From Nissolia schottii (taxonomy: Eukaryota; Streptophyta; Magnoliopsida; Fabales; Fabaceae), in NCBI GenBank assembly GCA_003254905.1, contig QANU01010622.1, positions 913,843-977,842 of the forward strand: a stretch of DNA of 64,000 nucleotides, written 5' to 3'. Made by a program: the position numbers and the translations under genes. Within the stretch, counting starts at the first letter, position 1. Every line of letters starts with the position of its first letter. Of this stretch, positions 1 to 12,096 are shown one piece after another. The notes below the pieces were generated by a model, which made no database searches, was not told the DNA's origin, and saw only the letters and a program-made list of their open reading frames with translations.

Positions 1-830
1 TTTAAGTAAAAAAATATTTTAAATATTAAATAATTTATAATAATATAAACCTTTAGAAAATCAAAAAGTATTAAAATATAAAAATATCTTGAATGTTCCA
101 TATATTGAAAAGAATTTGAGAAATATTAAAAATTATTAGTTTGATATCAATAACAGTATTAAGATATTATTATAAATATTTAATTTTACATCTATATATG
201 TTGTGTCTATGCCTTATAAAATTTTAAAATTATTTTATCGACGTGTCACGGGTCGTGTCCTGTAGTGTCGTGTCTGTGTTAGTGTCAGTAATTCTTAAGT
301 CTTGGCACTCTAATATTCAAAAATAAAGAATAAAAAAATTCTAACAAGTGTGTTAAAATGACTTGTTTAGAAAGTTGTAATGATAACTTTGTAAAGACAA
401 TTGAATGAACTTAGGGGTTGTTTGGTATCATGTGTAAGGCTGGATTATCTACGGTAATACAACACAGCATGTCCTTATCCATTATTGGGTGTCACCTATT
501 GTATTAACTTATACATGAATGAACTCTTATACGTTAAAATGACACATAATTCTATCAAACCTAAGGAGATAAGGTTCGCCTTATTATACTTTTATGTATA
601 AAGTTATTTTTCCCTCTATTATAATTTTATGTTTAAGAAAATAATAATAAATAATAATAATTAAAATTATGAATAATTAATATAATATATAATAATTATT
701 ATAAATAATTAAAATAATATTAGATATTTAAAATAATAATATTTAAAATAATAATATTTATAATAATAAATAATTAAATAATATATAATATAATAATAAA
801 TCACAGTGATCTCGTTGCTCTCTGGTCACT
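1..830. other. AT-rich non-genic DNA
   Basis: No coding frame of interest is visible. Positions 1-230 and 600-790 are very AT-rich, with TAATAA-type low-complexity sequence. Around 240-300 there is a run of GTGTC-rich words that looks like old repeat DNA. A weak MITE-like segment near 410-566 is listed under rejected items. Confidence 0.6.
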
Positions 831-1675
831 GTGATGTATGGATACTAGAGTTTCCTAAGTGAAAAATTCCTCTACAATTTGATCCTGAGCATCTCTATTT
901 ATAGCCTCGAGTTGCCCCTTACATGGCAACCACGTGTCTTCTTTAACGGTTGGATTTGGCCTTTTAGAACTCCACTATGCCATCTCCTTGTATTTCGCGA
1001 TGTGGGTGGTTGTGTGGTTTCTGAAGTTGAGCACGTCCTGAGGTCAAACATGTTCTTTTGTGACCGTGCGATGGTTATGAGAGGTCGTCGTCCCTTTTCA
1101 TTTGAATCCATTGTCAGAAAAAAGAGTCAAAATCTTGAAGGCCCAATTCAGGTCAACTTTACTTATTGATCAAGAGCAGTTGAGTTATCTTGCCCCTCGT
1201 CCGATCTTTTTTCCTTATAGCCTCCTTATGAATATAAAGATACTTCGACCTATTCCAGGTCTTTGGTCGACAACTCTATCCTATGTTTTCAGTCGACCAA
1301 AAAATAATTAGGTCGATTAGATACTCGATCTATGATCGACAAATATGTTCGATCACTGCTTTCCTTATGTGATCCCATCTTGCTTAGTCATGATCGCCTA
1401 GTCGTGGATTTACGTTATTATCCCTAATGTAATTTTTTCATTATAACAAGAATATTTTCTTTTGAGGACGATCACAAAAGAAAATATTTGAATTATTTTG
1501 TATTCAATCACTTGTTTGCGAATGAAATTAAAACCCCATCAAAAAGGTGTCAAAGGTGTGATCCTAGGTTATCATTGTTGGCCCTATCACATCCTCACCT
1601 AAAATTTCTCTCTCCTGAAACTCTTCCTCTTCCCAGAGTGTTAATCATCGACCTTTACATGGCCTTTCTCTTTGG
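831..1675. other. 5' flank of the PMD-type mobile element remnant
   Basis: This stretch has no convincing gene. It reads as leader or flank of the degenerate PMD element whose coding remnant starts near 3328. The words GTCGA and GATCGA recur between 1250 and 1400. It ends at the GTCGA that forms the left target duplication of the LTR at 1681. Assignment to the PMD element is inference from position. Confidence 0.35.
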
Positions 1676-1680
1676 GTCGA

Positions 1681-1791
1681 TGATGAAAGCCAAATAGCAC
1701 TTCCTCTAATCTTGACACAGCTTAGGTTTTGTCACAACTGTGCCAATTTCGTAGAAAGCCTATTGTTTGCACTTTACGTTGCTCAAATTAA

Positions 1792-1822
<31 letters not shown>

Positions 1823-2958
1823 NCGTGCATGACAAGATCTCAGGTTTCCCTTGTTAAACTGTCACTTTCGCACACGAGCTTAACAAAGTACGCCAGCATT
1901 AATCCAGATGTTAAAACGGCTAACCTTTATTCCAGTTATGGCAACAAGATTAGATGAAATGGTTTAGTTCCAACTCTAATGGTTGTAACTTTCGTTCACA
2001 ATATTCAAGTCTAGAATCTAGTTAAGCATAATGATGTTGATCTTAACTTGGTTATGATTCAATTAGTATAACTGTCGTTCATACAACTAAATCCCAAATC
2101 AAGAATCAAAACACTAAGCAAAGACTAGCATTAAGTACAAAACCATTCAAGCAAATCATAAGAAAAGGATAGATTCATATGTAAAAGTTACATGGATACA
2201 AGCAAACTACAATAATGACCAAAATCCCAACAAAAAGAGGATTAGGAATCCATCTTACAAGAGTATCTCGGAGGCAAGGTTCGAACGCTTACCATGACAC
2301 GTTACCACGCTATCATGGCCACGGCTTCGCCGAGCTTCCTCGATCTCCTGGCTCCTTCACAAGCCTCTTCTTTGTTCCTAACCTAACCTAACTAAACTAA
2401 GTTTTGAAATGTAAGAAAATGGAGAAAGAATGATGTTGAGGGGGGAGGAATGGATGGTTTAAATGGAGAGCTCGGCCTCCCTATTTATTGGCAAAATTTG
2501 GGTCCATCTGTCTCCGCTGAGCGATTCTGTCCTTATCGCTGAGCAGCTTATCCCTTTACGCGGAGTAATAAATGCCCCGGCAGCTTTTCAGGGCGGCGCC
2601 GCCATCCAACCTGGCACTAGCCTGGCGCATTTATTGCGCCGGCTGCAAGTGGCTTCGAGGTACAACCGCTGAGCGGCCAAGGGTGCACCGCTCAGTGGTG
2701 TCTTGTCGTTAGTGCGCTGAGCGATGATGCTGTACCGTTGAGCGGTCCTGCTTGATTCTTCGTTTTTAGCTCTTTTCCAATTCTGCCCCTTTTCTTCATT
2801 CTTCATGGGATTATTCTTCAATTAAGCTGCTTGCATCCATCTTCAAAATATATTTAAAACCTACAAAATATGGGGAATTCATTAGATAATTTCTTTAAAA
2901 CCTAAGCAAATAAATGCCTTTTTGAATGATAGAAATTGCGTAAATTAGGCATTTAACA
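1681..2958 (-). mobile_element. Solo LTR (1278 bp), LTR retrotransposon
   Basis: The segment begins TG and ends CA and is bounded by the identical 5 bp GTCGA at 1676-1680 and 2959-2963. It contains no gag or pol. Read on the minus strand its middle resembles the LTR at 9908-11082: both have the landmark of cacgttaccatgacacg-type words, an 'aagatggat..ctaat' block and GCTGAGCG-like motifs (here 2515-2750). The boundary rests on the target duplication plus TG/CA ends, so other boundaries remain possible. Confidence 0.55.
1795..1822. repeat. (TA)n microsatellite
   Basis: An uninterrupted TA run ends at a single undetermined base (N at 1823), so its true length is uncertain. It lies inside the LTR at 1681-2958. 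Confidence 0.95.
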
Positions 2959-4143
2959 GTCGACTAACTTTATCATGCTTTAAATTAATTTCCATATTTC
3001 GTCCCGTAGGAAATGTATTATCATGGCCTTTTACAGGTCGATGCATATCCTCTATTTTTTTTGTATTCGCCGAAAAAATAGGCAAAAATCTTGGGAATCA
3101 CAACAGTCACGTCATTTGTCCTTTCTTTTTCTCTTTTCTAACGCTAACCCTTCACATTCTGGCTTCCTTAGCACGTTTTCGTCTCTATGTAAACTTTTCT
3201 TTCTTCTTTCTTATTTTCTCTTTACTCACCAATATCCCAAATACTCTATTCTTTAAGAAATCTTTCATCTTTCTTGCTTTCTCATTTCCCCGCATTACAA
3301 AACTTCTCTAATTTCTTATTCCCATCGTGGCTGGAAATACTTTTTCTTCTTCAAAGGCTACTTCACCTGTAGCACATGCTACAGCTCTGATTCAAGGAAA
3401 GAATTTGAAGATGTCTCCAAATCCACTCCTGAGTTTTGTAACATTTGGTCTAGCCAAGTAATGTTACCCTTTGTTTTGGCTGGTAAGACTTATGGTTATT
3501 TGGGCCGTCTCTTTGATGCAGAGGATGTATCTGTAGTTTCTCTCTTCTTTCCTTGTTTGGCTGGGCATGAAATCTTGATCACTCAAGGGGATATCCATGC
3601 GTGGCATTTCCATCAGTCCAAAGTGTTTCGTAACAATGTCAAGAACAAGCTTGACTTCATAGCATGGATGGATAAGTTAGAGCCAGTAAAAAGGGACTCC
3701 TAGAAGAATCTAGGCATTTATGACTTCATGTAACTTTTTTGGTATGAATTGAGGGTCGAATGTTCCATGATGGGAGTGCTGTACTAATTTTAGAACTCGT
3801 CCAACAATAACCTTAATCTTCAATACAGAATGATTGGCCCAACCTTCTTCGATATGGCGGCCATCACTAGTTTTTCTCCCTTAGGGGAGGTTATTACTCT
3901 GCACATGAAGTTGGGCGGCGCGGAGTACAAAGTAAATTTTTAAGATAAAAGTTATGATAACTTCATTAAGAACAACATGGGGGAAGAGGACATCGAGCAC
4001 GTCGCTTTCTTGCAGTATTGGTTGAATGGGTGCGACTTTTGCTCTCGTCCATACTAGATGACTAGTGCCGACGGTGGTTTCCACAAGGTCACCGTAATGT
4101 TGCATGAGGTGGGTCGCCCTATATGTCTCACGAAGTTGTTATT

Positions 4144-7090
4144 TGTAACAACCCGACTTTTCCCTTCAATTAAAATGCTATTTAAGGAAGAATTAAAAAT
4201 ATAATAATAAGGAAAAAGTGAGATAAAAATGAAATAAAATTCAAATATTAATTTTATCTCTGTAATATTAGTTAAAAATAATCCTTTGACGATCTCGTGA
4301 CGTCCGGTGACGTTTGGATCGAAATTAGGGTTTTATTATAATTTCCTCACGACTCACAGGAGTCTGTAAAATATATTAATATGAAATTAAATGTAAGAAT
4401 AGTCCAACTAAGATTTAAATATTAACAAGGATAATTAATAGGTCACAACGGTGTGTCCAGAATATTTTTAGGACGTCCGGACATAAATAATTAATGAACA
4501 AACATGACCTAAAATACACTAAGGGTAAAATTGGAAAATAAATGATGACCAAAGGCCACTAAACCTACGGCCAACCCCCCAAACCCGAACACACACACCA
4601 AAACACTAAGTTATTTCCTTTTCTTCTTCCTAAGGTTCCAAGACCTCAAAGCTTCCAAATCCATCAAGATTCAATCATCCTCCTTTGCTTTCATCACCTT
4701 AATTTACTCTTAACTTCCTCAAGAGGATAAGCAAGTGGTAAGGTGGTGAGTTTCTCTTCATTTGGCAAGAAGATATAAGGCTTCCATAACCTAGGTTTTC
4801 CATAATTATCCAAGGTTTTCATTTCTAGGTCAAGAAGGCTCAAGCAAGCAAGCAAGGCTTGATTCCATCTTTCCTCAAGCATCAAGAAGCTATTTAGGAA
4901 GTGGGTAACTCTAGTTCCTCACCTCTTTGATGGTGGATGATGTTTATGTGATTTGGTGTATGATTGATGATGCTTGATTATGTGAACATATATGTTAGAA
5001 ATGATGCTAGGCTTAGGAAGATAATTCTGAAGGGTCTTGTGACCTGGATTAGATAGGATTATTGTGCTTGAATTATGTGTGAGACTCATGTAGGGTTCCA
5101 TGGAAGCTAAGGGAAGAAAATGGAAGAGATGAGCAATTCGGTTTTCAGCTCTCGCACAGGGGCCGCTGAGCGGAGGCTCAGGCGCCGCTGAGCGGGCTGA
5201 AGCCCACGTGGAAAGTGAAAAAGATATTTTTAATGTAAGGCAGTGGAGAAAATTCGAGAAAGTTTCAGCCGCTGAGCGATGAGGTCAGTACCGCTGAGCG
5301 ATACAACCTCTATCGCTGAGCGGAGGAGCTCAAACCGCTGAGCGAACATCAGTTTTCGCTGAGCGGCTTGAGACTAGAGAAAGCTGATGGCACCCTCTTG
5401 AGGCTCATAGTCTGGTATTTGATGCTGTAAAGATGAGTGATAGCTGAATTGTATGAACGTATATGCTGTATGTAATGAAAATGTACTGACCATGCATGTT
5501 ACCTGTAATTTATGATAAAATCTGTAGCATCTCATGCATTCATGACACACCTAGTTAAAGACATGATAATTAACTCTGAGATAAGTAAAGATGCTGAAAT
5601 GAACCATAGGGAAACCAGTATGCCATGCTGCAGGTACCATTAATGCTGCTGAAAAAGGGCCAATGCCCAATGCTGCTGAAAAAGGGCCAATGCCCAATGC
5701 TGCTGAAACAGGGCAAATGCCCAATACTGAAATTGGCTATATGCCACATGCTGAACAGGCCGTGATCACGTGAGCCACTATGATCCCACTTCAGGAGGTC
5801 GAGGCATCCTGAATGTGGAAGCCCGCCACAGGTGGTGTCGATATGGCATACCTGGAGGTGTGCGGTTACCACGCCTATGCATTGTCGAAAGGGGGCAAGC
5901 TTAGGTGGGGGTACAATATCCGCCCACTGTCGAGGGGTCCCGAGGGGGCACACGGCAGGTGGAAGCCCACCGCAGTAAGGTCCAGACAGTGTCGGCCTAT
6001 ACTGAGGGTGTGAGGTTATTCCGTCATACTAGTGTCAACAGAGGACATTACTATGGTGGGAATAACACCTATTCTGTTATGCTGTTATATTCTGTTACGC
6101 TGTTATATGCTGCTATGCTGTTATATTCTGTCATGCTGTTTTATTCTGTTATTCTGCTACATTCTGTTAGACATGTTATGCTGATGATTCTGCTGCATGT
6201 ATTTTGCTGAACTCTGTTATGTCTGTATTGGATGATTCTGTGATGCATATTTGAGTGATTCTGTTATGCTGAGTGTATTCTGATTATATGCTGTTATTCA
6301 GTCTGATTTGAATATATAATCTGCTGTTATGCCGTACCGTCAAGAGCACGCTCGAGACGGTTTATACGAAATGTTAATCAGCACGAGAATGTAGTAAGCA
6401 AGAGTAGTTCCCATGTCACATATTAATGCAAATAAAGCCGTTCAGATAGGCCAGATAATAAATGGTAGGGACTTTAGTATGTATGTTCACTAGAGATCTC
6501 TGAGCGGCCTGAAGTCCGACATAATCTGATATACGACTCAGGAACTAAGGTTATTCCCACTGAGAACCTACCGTTCTCATCCCCCACTGTTTTATGACTT
6601 CAGGTACAGAAGATGATGAATCTTATTTTGAGGATGCAGAAGAGCCGCCAGCTGAGCCATGAGCGGCTAGGAGATAGATAGATGTTTATATTTTGCCAAG
6701 GGCTTACTGAGTAGCATTCCAGTAGTCCTTGTATTTTGATGTGATGTACTCTGACTTATGTATTCAGTATTACAGTTTATGTGTATGTGATGTATATTGT
6801 ACTTACTATGTATACAATGATGTGACCTTGTATGGTGGACCCAATGGATGTATATTACAGATTCTAAGTATGATAATGTTATCCGCTTTGTTATATTTGT
6901 TTTATTCCAACGCATGGCTCTATTTTAGTATTAATGTGATACAAGCAAAAGTTTAAAATGGGTCCTTATTTTATTAAGCAACAACTATTTTCGAAAAGTA
7001 ACTATGGACTAAAGTATTCCGACCAGGTAGACAACAACCTAGTGAGCTTTGTTTACTACGTACGGGTAAACAGTTAGCTAGGGTGTTTCA
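4144..7090 (+). mobile_element. Solo LTR (2947 bp), Tekay/Del-like Ty3-gypsy type
   Basis: It starts TGTAACAACCCGAC and ends GTTAGCTAGGGTGTTTCA. It is flanked by identical 5 bp TTATT at 4139-4143 and 7091-7095. No gag, pol or primer-binding site lies inside, so it is a solo LTR produced by recombination between the two LTRs of a former full element. The same start and end words occur in the 20729-23607 LTR, and the TGTA..CCCGC start recurs beside a polypurine tract at 56690, which ties this LTR type to a chromovirus. It carries GCTGAGCG motifs (5160-5370), a 27 bp tandem repeat and a CTGTTATG-rich stretch (6070-6320). Confidence 0.85.
5642..5722. repeat. 27 bp tandem repeat, three units
   Basis: Three consecutive 27 bp units begin AATGCTGCTGAAA and end ATGCCC (5642-5668, 5669-5695, 5696-5722). 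The first two are identical and the third has two changes. They sit inside the LTR at 4144-7090. Confidence 0.9.
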
Positions 7091-9362
7091 TTATTGGCCA
7101 ATCTTTAGCATTCTATGAACACAACTGTGGCAGACATAAAGGCGAACAAAGCTTCTATCCTATAATTTGGAGGACTTATATGGTTATTCCAACTCTAGTT
7201 GAACGCTTTGTTCCGAAATTACCTTCAGATGTCAACCTTCCCTGATGGGATTTATGAAGAAATTGTTGGGCTGACCCTCAGCCACTTATGGTACAAGAAG
7301 AAGAAGTGTGCCCAATAGAAGGACGCTTTTGAATTCTTTTTCACCCATCTTCATGAGATAGGACTAAGCTGTCAAGGCAACATTGTTCCTGCTCCATTTG
7401 CTGACCAAGCAAGTAGCCCCTCATGGTTTAGGCCCGCCTCGTGTTTTTCGACCCCCTTATCCAACAGGGTCAAGATCATTTGTGTTCATAGTTCTTATGC
7501 CTTCAGCTTCTTTGTCTTAATTTCCTTGGTGATAAAGTAGCTAAGGTGGTCTTACATGCGCCTCACTTTATGGTGCGCCAATTTGGTTTTTCTCAAGAAA
7601 TCCCTTCATCCATATCTAAAAGATACGACGAGCAAATCATCAATGCCAGCTTTGAAACCTTCAACCTTCTGGAGTTGAAGTTGTTCGAGAATGAGGAAAG
7701 AAAAAGGGACTTCAAATACATCCTAGTTGCCCCGAGCTTCTTGGTATTTGAGTCATCCGTGTCTTGGTGGAACGACTTGTATAATGAAGTGAGGATCTCA
7801 TTAGAGGGAACCTTAGAAAGCATGATCCATATTTCCCCTTTCCTGTAGATTGGCGAGGCTGTTACGAAGATGAAAGGGAAACATGTCGACAAGATCCTTC
7901 AATTTGAAAAATTATTCAAGGTTAGGTATGACCCTTTGCGTTGGGAAAATACAATCGTATCTTAGACACTTTTAAAGAGAAAAAGCACGTGGGTCGGTGT
8001 CTCCAAAGTTTCGAATGAGCAAAATTGAGAAATTCGTTTACGAACTTCAATTCTTTTATGACACCTTTTAATTTTCCACCTTTCCCAAATGTGCCTTTTG
8101 GAGTAAGTGAATCTTTTCTAGATTCGAAAAGGATGCACGACTTACTTTTTAGTTTTAACCTCCTCAAACATCAAGTGTCAAAAACTAATGTTATATCTAA
8201 GTCGTACTGTAGGATTACAAGTGTGAGTAGTTTCCCTACACAAGTCGTTTGAACCCCTCCTTTAGGTAATCTTCTTTCCGATCCTTTTTTTTGTATTTAA
8301 TCATATGCTCTCACTTATATTTCTGTTTTATTGTAGTCATTCAATTGATCAGGATTAAGGGAGTAGTAAAGGATCCTAAGAAGACCCAAGAAAACTTATT
8401 GGACGGCGATGATTCCACCAAGAAGAAGATTGTCTCCAAAGTGGGTCAGAAAAGTCTTGCTATGGTTGCAGAGAAGAAAGTCTCTCCAAAACCTGCTAAG
8501 GTTAGGAAGGTTGTCGTTGTTCCTTCCAAATCTTCTCCAACGGTTGGCTCAACCAATGTGTGCATTCTTCTTGAATTTATGATTTTAATTTTCGTAATTT
8601 AAAACTGATTAAATGTCTTTGTCATGTTAGTCAACTACTTTGTCATCCTTTCCTACCATTGCTACTTTATTTGACCGGTTGTCGACCCATGAGGGTATCT
8701 CTTACTTGAGAGTACATCGTCCTTGTTCTTTTACTGTGTTGTCCTCCCTTATCATTTTTAGTCTTGTCATGCTGATTTTCCACAAGTTTCTAACTTGTTT
8801 TTTGAATTTTCAAAATCAATCGACTGCAGTTGTGACACCACCACCCACATCTAAAAGGGAAAAGATACATGAAAATGCTCAGGAGGAGGCTTCTGTTGAA
8901 TTGCCAAGGTTGAAAGGCGACCCAAATGATGGTGACAAGGATGATGGGCCTATTTCTCAACTCGCTTGTCATCCCTTCCAAACTCTAGCCACTACTTTTA
9001 CGAATCAACCTCTATCTATAGGGTGCGAGGCTCGAGTCACTGAAGGTCTCGAACAATCATTACCATAGTCGTCCCCAATAATCAGTCCAAATACACCTAC
9101 TCCCACCAAGTCTATAGAAGGCTTGGAAGACAATAAAGAAGAAGATGCCTCTAAATTTTTGGATTGGAGTTTCCTCAAGAAATATTCTTAGATAAAGTCA
9201 GGGAGCGCTACTCCGTCAACAGCTACGACGAGCGTCCTTGTTCAATCTCTTGTCGTCTCTATCACTTTAAATGAGGACGTTCCCGAGGATAAGACGACCA
9301 ATGTTTCAACCCTTCCTCAAGTTGAGCTTCCTCGCTCTGAGCTTCAATCTCTTCTCTATAAT

Positions 9363-9866
9363 TTGAATCGACCTCTTAAAGATTTTTCTAAAGAGGGAGC
9401 TTATAAGCAAGAAGCATTAGAGGTTCTGTCTATCCTTAATGATCGTTCGACTCTCGAAGAGGTCTCACCACTAATAAACTCCCTTCAAAATTTTGCTCAA
9501 AAAATGTTCGATCAAATCCCCATTCTATTTTTTGATCTTGATCGCTTGGAGGATGACAAGAAAAAGGCAACTCAGTCTCTGACGGTGGCTAAGAGAAAAC
9601 AAGAGTCGGTTCAGTGTGAGCAGGAGAAAATCGACAGGGCACTTAGTGAGATCCAAAGCGATGTTGATGGGGCGGGTGCTGCTATTGCTGAGGTTGAGAA
9701 AAAAATCTTGGATTTAGAAGTGAAGCTCGCCGAAGCCAAACTTCTACAATCTACTTTGTTTAACTACCACTCAAAGTTGGTTGAGACCTTGCGTTTGGGT
9801 GAGCAACAACGTACCCAACTCAAAACTAATTCTACCAAGGCACAAGAAAACTTAACCTTACAGTAA
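9363..9866 (+). pseudogene. Coiled-coil C-terminal block of the PMD-type element
   Basis: This is the longest open stretch (167 codons) of the mobile element remnant. It is charged and Ala/Leu/Glu/Lys-rich with heptad-like spacing from about residue 60 to the end (for example AEVEKKILDLEVKLAEAK), which predicts a coiled coil. No start of its own is likely: it follows acidic and Lys-rich blocks of the same broken gene, with in-frame stops between them. It stops 41 bp before the inserted LTR at 9908. The host sequence resumes after 11082 with a short tail. Confidence 0.5.
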
Positions 9867-9907
9867 CGAATAGTGCAAACCTTGACTCGAAAGGAGGAGA
9901 AGCTTAC

Positions 9908-11082
9908 TGATAAGTGTCATATTTTGGTATTTTCCTAGGTTAGAATGACACTTATATGTATTGTTTTATATGAAATTTCTAACCAATTGCCCCACTTTTG
10001 TATAAATTTTAATATAGTTCAACAGAATGGATGCATATGAGTAAAATGATGAATTTCTTGTTAAAATCCTACAAGAATAAGAGGCGCGAAGCAAAGAGAT
10101 TAAAGGCAAGAAGAAATGAAGGAAATAAAAGGCTTTTGTCCACTCAACGACCTTGAGGAGGAGCTGAGCGACCTCTGTTCCTAAAGAGCTTGCTTAAGGG
10201 TGAAGTAAATTCAACATGAAGAAACCTAAACTGCCCTGAAGCCGCTCAGCGATGCCCTGAAACCGCTCAGCGGACCCTGTTTAAATTCTCTATAATAAGA
10301 GCACGAACTCAACCATTGGGGGATCGATTCATTCAGAACTTCAAAGAATACAAACAGAATAGGGACAGACACGAAAGAAGATAGAGAAGGAGCCAAGAGT
10401 TGTCGAGGGGCACAGCGGCACTTACCATGACAGTGTGAGAACGTGTCATAGTGAGCGTCCATCACCTTGCCCTTTGATTTCTTCTTGTAAGATGGATAGT
10501 TAATCCTCTTATTGTTGGGATTTGATGAGTATTATGGTTTGATTGTATCCATGTAACTCTTGTATATATGAATTTCTCAATTTATATGATTTGCATGATT
10601 TGATCCTATGCTTAATGCCTGTTTTACCCTGATCAACTATAACTTGATTTAGAATTTGATTTTGTGTGCGACAACGACATTATTGAGTTGGATTTAGATC
10701 AAACCATCTAATATTCCTAATTGCTAGACATAGAGTTAGGTTTATTAGTCGTTTTAACACCTGGAGCTATATTGGTTTGTTTATTAATCGTGCGAGACAT
10801 CAACAATTAATAATGGGAACCAAATGATCTTCTCATGCTTGAAAGAGATGGGTAAGATAAGAACTGGTGGCGAGGAATCAAAGAATTGATAATTCATACG
10901 CATTGAGTAAATGGATCTATGAAAACTGTAATATGATTCAATTCCCAGAAAGCTTCCTTATCTGCTTCTCATTCGTTGTCGTTTTATTTTTTGTTTAAAG
11001 TTAATTATTTGTTCTAAAAATAAATTTACAAACCAAACACTATATTGTTTAACTAACGGAACTCAAGAATGACTATTTATCA
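9908..11082 (+). mobile_element. LTR (about 1175 bp), TGATAAGTG...TTTATCA type
   Basis: It begins TGATAAGTGTCATATTTTGG and ends ATGACTATTTATCA, giving TG/CA ends and a short imperfect inverted terminal similarity. It lies inside the PMD remnant and carries no internal retroelement genes. Adjacent bases (CTTAC before, CAACT after) are not a recognisable duplication, so one boundary may be off by a few bases. Its middle is shared with the reversed LTR at 1681-2958. GCTCAGCG motifs lie at 10240-10275. Confidence 0.6.
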
Positions 11083-11464
11083 CAACTTCTAGAGGATGAC
11101 AACCCATCCACTGTACTGCAGTTGAATCCCTTGAGGATTTGAAAGCAAAACAGTGGATAGGAAAAACAATAGAAAGAGTGTAAAAAGCTTTCAACACTTA
11201 CCAGACAAAAAGCTCAACAAACGGATGAATAGAACGAGTTGAAGCTTCTGCTTCGCACCCTTTTAGGCTAGCCTACTATGTAACTTCCCTCCTGTCGGCC
11301 CCTTATGTAATATTTTTGACGATATATAAGATCATCATTCAATTTTTACCTCCATCGTTTCTGGTTTATAAATTTTCAAGTATTTTCAATTAATTAAACT
11401 TAATCATCTTCATCATTTGCATTAACAATTGAATATGCGTTTCTTGTAAATACTTTATCAATTT

Positions 11465-11828
11465 TGAAGTGGCCTTCCTAATTGGGCGACCATTTTTCGT
11501 GGCTCCTCAACTTTTTATCGATAGGTAACACCAACTTCCAAACTAGGTTGCTGACTATAAATTTTTGTTCCTTGACTTTGCGATTATATGATTTCGCAAC
11601 CATCTCTTTCTATCGAACTATAGATTCCAACGCCTTCATTCGCTTCCCGTCTAATTCATTTAGTTCATTGAACAAGGCATCCCAATATTTATTGGCTGAT
11701 AAATCATCTTGTTGAGTCACGCTTATGCTTTGTAAATTTATATCAATTGGCAATATAGCCTCGTGACCATATACCAACTCTTTAATAGATGTCTCATACN
11801 GTTTTCTCTTTTCATTCACATTCTTCAT
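11465..11828 (-). pseudogene. Ty3/gypsy integrase C-terminal fragment
   Basis: On the minus strand the sequence gives KELVYGHEAILPIDI followed by a helical region ending in GKRMKALESIVR. This is the canonical 'ELVYGxEAVLPxEI ... EKRxxAL' end of gypsy integrase cores. Continuing past 11610 the frame reads NLVWKLVLPIDKK and then a P-N-stop-E-G where the family has P-N-W-E-G, so Trp has become a stop. One N lies at about 11800. It is only a fragment, with no reverse transcriptase nearby. Confidence 0.75.
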
Positions 11829-12096
11829 TTTTTTTTCTTGACCTTTAATATTGTTTGTTGTTTTATAATTTTGTTTTCTTTAAAAAAAAAATTCTAAGAG
11901 GACAACACTTTGAAATGCTCTTACGGAAAGAAAATACATGTACAACAGTTGTGGAAGCTTTTGAATTTTATTTGATATATGATTTAATCATGAAAGGAAA
12001 TAAATGAAAATTAGCACAAGACTACTGAGAAGTCTTAATTAGGAAAAAGGACTAAAATATACTAAAATTATTTAGGACCTACCAAAGATTAGTTAA

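Larger units (their letters stand above)
3328..11340 (+). pseudogene. Degenerate plant-mobile-domain (PMD) transposon-type gene, split by two LTRs
   Basis: The remnant is read in pieces on +. 3328-4143 gives an N-terminal Ser-rich leader, a piece starting MLPFVLAGKTYGYLG (3461-3703), the phrase GPTFFDMAAITSFSPLGE (about 3838-3885) and EEDIEHVAFLQYWLNGC (about 3980-4030). The last two match the conserved 'G-P-T-x-x-D-x-A-A-I-T-G' and 'E-H-x-A-F-L-x-x-W-L' signatures of the aminotransferase-like plant mobile domain. Several in-frame stops and shifts show it is dead. The 2.9 kb LTR at 4144-7090 interrupts it, and sequence resumes at 7096. A Lys-rich exon-like block follows at 8340-8560, then an acidic block at 8820-9065 and a coiled-coil block at 9363-9866. 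A second LTR lies at 9908-11082, and a short tail runs to about 11340. PMD proteins are often carried by Mutator-like or gypsy-like elements; which type carried this one I cannot tell. Confidence 0.6.

Noticed and set aside
408..566. Possible MITE with CTTAGG...TTTGRTA-like ends
   Set aside because: Inverted ends match only weakly and no target duplication is visible.
7546..7892. Independent 100-residue genes on both strands
   Set aside because: The + frame is part of the decayed PMD gene; the - frame is its shadow.
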